A DNA stretch of 64,000 nt, taken from positions 36,846 through 100,845 of the forward strand of contig JAJRTR010000182.1 of NCBI GenBank assembly GCA_024278215.1. Direction: 5' to 3'. This document shows positions 61,532 through 64,000 of the stretch, piece by piece (position 1 is the stretch's first letter; each line of letters opens with the position of its first letter). Both the position numbers and the translations under genes were made by a program. This stretch comes from a bacterium. Its GTDB lineage: Bacteria; UBP15; UBA6099; JAJRTR01. The notes below the pieces were generated by a model. It was not told where the DNA came from. It did not search any database and saw nothing but the letters and a program-made list of their open reading frames with translations.

Positions 61532-61849
61532 TCAACGCAGTAGCAAGTTGACTTTCTGCTGTAGTTCGTACTGCATGTCGGAGTCTCTCAGACGTCTGTA
61601 GAACCCTTCAATGAAAAGGTCCTTGTCCGGCACGCCACCGAATTCCTCAATGAATTCGGCAGTCTGATACTCGGGCCATATATCGTCGAAGTAATCCGAA
61701 GATATCTCATGCCCGTGCGCAGCTTTGGTGAGTTCACCGAAGTCAGTGCAGTTATCAGGCCATTCGTCTGCGAACTCTTCACCAAGCCCAAGATTACGCT
61801 CAACGTAATCTCCTGCGGACCGCGACAATGCGTCGTCTCTGTTTCTCAT
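61532..61849 (-). CDS. small acidic protein, paralogue of the next gene
   Basis: This 105-residue acidic protein contains LGLGEEFADEWPDNCTDFGE, LTKAAHGHEIS and FIEEFGGVPDKDLFIEGFYR. The gene at 61893 has the same blocks in the same order (LTKAAAGHPIS, FVEDFGGVPDKGAFLEGFN), so these are tandem duplicates. GGAAAGGAGATTGCC precedes the ATG. No domain is recognised. The acidity is compatible with DNA mimicry or antirestriction, but that is speculation. Confidence 0.7.
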   Translation of the reverse strand: MRNRDDALSRSAGDYVERNLGLGEEFADEWPDNCTDFGELTKAAHGHEISSDYFDDIWPEYQTAEFIEEFGGVPDKDLFIEGFYRRLRDSDMQYELQQKVNLLLR

Positions 61850-61892
61850 AATGGCAATCTCCTTTCCGTGCAGTCCATGTGCACGATTCGTG

Positions 61893-62204
61893 TTACGACT
61901 GTTGCAGATCGAGAAGTATTCCGCATGCTCGGTCTCGCAGGTCATCCAGTTTGTTGTTGAAGCCTTCAAGGAATGCTCCCTTGTCGGGCACCCCGCCGAA
62001 GTCTTCCACAAATTCCTTCCGGCTCAGTTCATCCCAGATATACTCCGGGATATCCGATATAGGATGTCCTGCGGCGGCTTTCGTCAGTTCGCCGTAGTCG
62101 TTGCAATCCTCAAGCCATGGCCCGGCGTATTCTGGTCCGAGGTTACGACTCTGCTCCATGAACTCGTCCATGGATTCGATCAGGGTCTGTGTCCTGTTGG
62201 TCAT
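61893..62204 (-). CDS. small acidic protein, paralogue of the gene at 61532
   Basis: This 103-residue acidic protein (IESMDEFMEQSRNLGPEYAG, PWLEDCNDYGELTKAA) has a very strong ribosome site (AAAGGAGGTG 5 bases before ATG). It is separated from its duplicate by 43 bases. Its family and function are unknown. Confidence 0.72.
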   Translation of the reverse strand: MTNRTQTLIESMDEFMEQSRNLGPEYAGPWLEDCNDYGELTKAAAGHPISDIPEYIWDELSRKEFVEDFGGVPDKGAFLEGFNNKLDDLRDRACGILLDLQQS

Positions 62205-62291
62205 GTCAACACCTCCTTTCCCGTTAGGTTCATGATGATCTATTCCCTCCTCAAACACCCATCCAGCGCATGAGATTTCTGGCTGACACTC

Positions 62292-62612
62292 TCACTGATC
62301 AGACTCGCGCAGGTCTTCCAGAGTCTCCTTTATCTCAGGGTACAAGTCGTCGAGGCCCAGCTCGATACCGATACAAACATGATCGAAGTCAGGTCGTCGT
62401 CCATGCTTGGCAATGAAGTCTTCCAGTAGTCCATAAAGCTCAAGATCATCCATTGTGTTTTCATGAACAATAGCTCCTGCACCTTTCAATGCGGCCTGAT
62501 GCCAATCTTCGTCGTCCTGATGTTCTTCGAACATAGTCCGTGCGTAATTGAAACCTATCTCCTCACAGTCCATCATGAATGCAAACTGCTTATCTGTTTT
62601 CTGCTGTTCCAT
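62292..62612 (-). CDS. small acidic hypothetical protein
   Basis: This 106-residue acidic protein (FAFMMDCEEIGFNYARTMFE, LELYGLLEDFIAKHGRRPDF, IELGLDDLYPEIKETLEDLR) is upstream of the acidic duplicates and on the same strand. The ribosome site is weak. It looks helical, with no recognised family. It may be cotranscribed with them. Confidence 0.55.
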   Translation of the reverse strand: MEQQKTDKQFAFMMDCEEIGFNYARTMFEEHQDDEDWHQAALKGAGAIVHENTMDDLELYGLLEDFIAKHGRRPDFDHVCIGIELGLDDLYPEIKETLEDLRESDQ

Positions 62613-62990
62613 TGTGTTCTGCGTGCTGTGTTTTTCCTTTCCAAAAGTTAAAAACGACTCTCTCCTCTTTTTCGTCTATCAGGCGCACAGCCCCGATGCC
62701 GCTGCAGCCCCTGACCGTGTACTGCCTGCCGCTGGCCGCTGTTCCATGTTCTGGGTTTACCTCCTTTCTTCACCTTGAACTTTTCCCTTATCTCAACTGA
62801 CCTTCTATCGAACCGTAGGCAAGAGCTTCTGAACTGAACAGCTACAGTGCTCTTCTATTACCGATGTACTATTAATGACTATATCCTCTTCAAAACGTTC
62901 GTCAGAGCTACAGCTATAGACTGTTGTACTGCATGTTGTATACTGTAAAGATAGGTTGTACGAAAACGTTGAGTAACTTCTGGAGCGTTC
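62613..62990. other. divergent gap, no gene
   Basis: About 380 bases without a supported gene. The imperfect inverted repeat AACGTTCGT near 62899 and ACGAAAACGTT near 62960 brackets TTGTATACTGTAAAG, so it may be a regulated promoter of the winged-helix gene. Confidence 0.4.
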
Positions 62991-63755
62991 ATGCCTGGAA
63001 AGACACAAAAAGCTATACTCAATGCCCTGGTTAGACGGCCCAATGGAGTGAGACTTCAGGCATTATCTGAGGAACTTGGGATTGATGCCAGAATCCTGAA
63101 CCCGCCGATTGCTCGGCTGGAGAAAGCAGGATATGTTGAGCGATTCAAGGGAACATACAGAAAGAAGCAAAAACAGTACGTCAAGATAACAAAACCAAAA
63201 GGGCGAGACTTTCTTAGATACGGAAAGGATAATTCAACGTTTTTATCGGATCCGTCTGGTTACCGAGGGGTGTCGGTTTACAGGGAATCATTGGAATTAT
63301 GGGAGGCTCTAAAGTTTAAGAAGGTTACCGTTGGACACGGGGAACGAGAGATATGGGACAAAGAGGAGAAGGTTAAGAAGACAATCCCCTTCATTAACCG
63401 GAAGCGTCCTATCAACATAGCCTTGAGAGACTTTGTGGATAAGTACAAGAACGTAGACATGTTTTTCACGCCAGCGGAGACATGGGTGGGAAAAGGGAGC
63501 GTATTGAATTTTATTCGTTCACACTGTTTATGGTTTTCATCTGATCTCCCACTGAATAATAATGACCAACCGCTAACGGCAGTTAAAAGACATAGCATCA
63601 TCGTTTCAAAGACACAGAGACTCATCAAGGATGAGCTTCATCCTTTCGCAATTATTGAATCAGGATATGACTTTCATGTTTTGCTTATGGTGCAGAACTA
63701 TATGAAGAATGATAAACGGTTAAATTTCAGGACTCCTGACCTGGGAGAAGGGTAG
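62991..63755 (+). CDS. winged-helix protein with possible primase-like domain
   Basis: This 254-residue protein begins with a winged helix (ILNALVRRPNGVRLQALSEE, LGIDARILNPPIARLEKAGYVERF; about 8-55). The second part (about 140-245) has TPAETWVGKGSVLNFIRSHC, LWFSSDLPLNNNDQPLTAVK and FAIIESGYDFHVLLMVQNYM. The LW-D-pattern and later SGxxxH resemble archaeo-eukaryotic primase/RepB-type domains, but the expected D-x-D is not intact (SSDLP). It could be a replication protein of element 2 or a degenerate one. Base composition is AT-rich compared with neighbours. Confidence 0.5.
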   Translation: MPGKTQKAILNALVRRPNGVRLQALSEELGIDARILNPPIARLEKAGYVERFKGTYRKKQKQYVKITKPKGRDFLRYGKDNSTFLSDPSGYRGVSVYRESLELWEALKFKKVTVGHGEREIWDKEEKVKKTIPFINRKRPINIALRDFVDKYKNVDMFFTPAETWVGKGSVLNFIRSHCLWFSSDLPLNNNDQPLTAVKRHSIIVSKTQRLIKDELHPFAIIESGYDFHVLLMVQNYMKNDKRLNFRTPDLGEG

Positions 63756-63912
63756 AAAAGAGGGCATGGCGAGAGAGGCACACAAAAAAGCGTATGAATA
63801 AAGGAAAAATGTCGAGTGGAGAGAAAGATAACAAAATATGACGGGACGCTACAAAGGGAAAAAAGATATGATACAATATAGGGAACACATACAGCAGTGA
63901 GTGGGGGAAGAT

Positions 63913-64000
63913 ATGCCACAGATGATATTGCCGTTGTTTCCGGCGGAGGCCACCGCGATTAATGAACATCTGGCGTTCTGTAAAAAAGACGGCCAGGTAT
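63913..64000 (+). CDS. start of a gene cut by the right edge
   Basis: GGGGGAAG precedes an ATG and 29 codons reading MPQMILPLFPAEATAINEHL, continuing AFCKKDGQV to the window end. The opening LPLFP...T-IN is reminiscent of a family of transposase-like or wHTH-containing proteins seen in many genomes, but the fragment is too short to assign. Confidence 0.5.
   Translation, partial: MPQMILPLFPAEATAINEHLAFCKKDGQV

Larger units (their letters stand above)
57203..64000. mobile_element. integrative element 2 at tRNA-Ala (incomplete, runs off the right edge)
   Basis: Immediately after tRNA-Ala lie a tyrosine integrase pointing toward the tRNA, an excisionase-like HTH, a reverse transcriptase and several small genes not seen in the flanking chromosome. 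No second copy of the tRNA-Ala 3' end is found before 64000, so the far end is outside the window. The layout of HTH plus integrase next to a tRNA mirrors element 1. Confidence 0.7.

Overview
The window looks like a chromosome segment from an uncultured Gram-negative bacterium, probably an environmental candidate-phylum lineage. The sequence shows a lipid A-type lauroyl acyltransferase, a lipobox lipoprotein, a FecR protein, a beta-barrel remnant and several signal peptides, all pointing to an outer membrane. I cannot name a species. Genes are loosely spaced, with many orf-poor gaps holding a dispersed 178-bp inverted-repeat element and short REP-like palindromes.

Left and centre (1 to about 41,900) is the host chromosome. 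It holds a HTH/STAS pair, a B12-binding radical SAM enzyme (a second lies at 40,215), a secreted heparinase II/III-type lyase, an LpxL-like acyltransferase, a lone response regulator, rfbB plus an rfbD broken by one in-frame stop, two secreted TPR/propeller-type proteins, a cNMP-binding protein next to two TIM-barrel sugar isomerase-like genes, a hybrid histidine kinase, a barrel/FecR/Ig-lipoprotein operon, a PhnD-like binding protein, a LolA/DUF1571-like protein, a two-domain GT2 glycosyltransferase, rdgB, an HMGL-like aldolase, a TetR regulator with a promoter/operator, a porin remnant ended by the 178-bp element, a GPH-type symporter, an MBL hydrolase, and a SNF2 helicase with a SWIM/Lys-rich/XRE partner.

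41,926 to 56,764 is an integrated element of about 14.8 kb at the 3' end of tRNA-Leu(UAA), bounded by about 135-bp direct repeats. It carries a type I restriction-modification locus (hsdM, hsdS, hsdR plus a YgjP-like gene) into which an MNT/HEPN toxin-antitoxin pair has been inserted between hsdS and hsdR. A dual-specificity phosphatase plus ADP-ribosylglycohydrolase pair follows, then an HUH Rep-like protein, a Mor-like activator, two zinc-ribbon proteins, YidD, an excisionase-type HTH and a tyrosine integrase. I read it as a defence-carrying integrative element without visible virion genes.

57,203 to the right edge is a second, incomplete element beginning at the 3' end of tRNA-Ala(UGC). 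It has a tyrosine integrase, an excisionase-like HTH, a group-II-type reverse transcriptase without a recognisable intron domain V, a 1.4-kb stretch without credible genes directly upstream of the RT (candidate structured RNA), three small acidic proteins (two of them paralogous), a winged-helix protein with a possible primase-like domain, and the start of a further gene. The best candidates for something new are the RT/orf-less locus, the HEPN/MNT cassette inside the RM operon, and the phosphatase/ADP-ribosylhydrolase pair.
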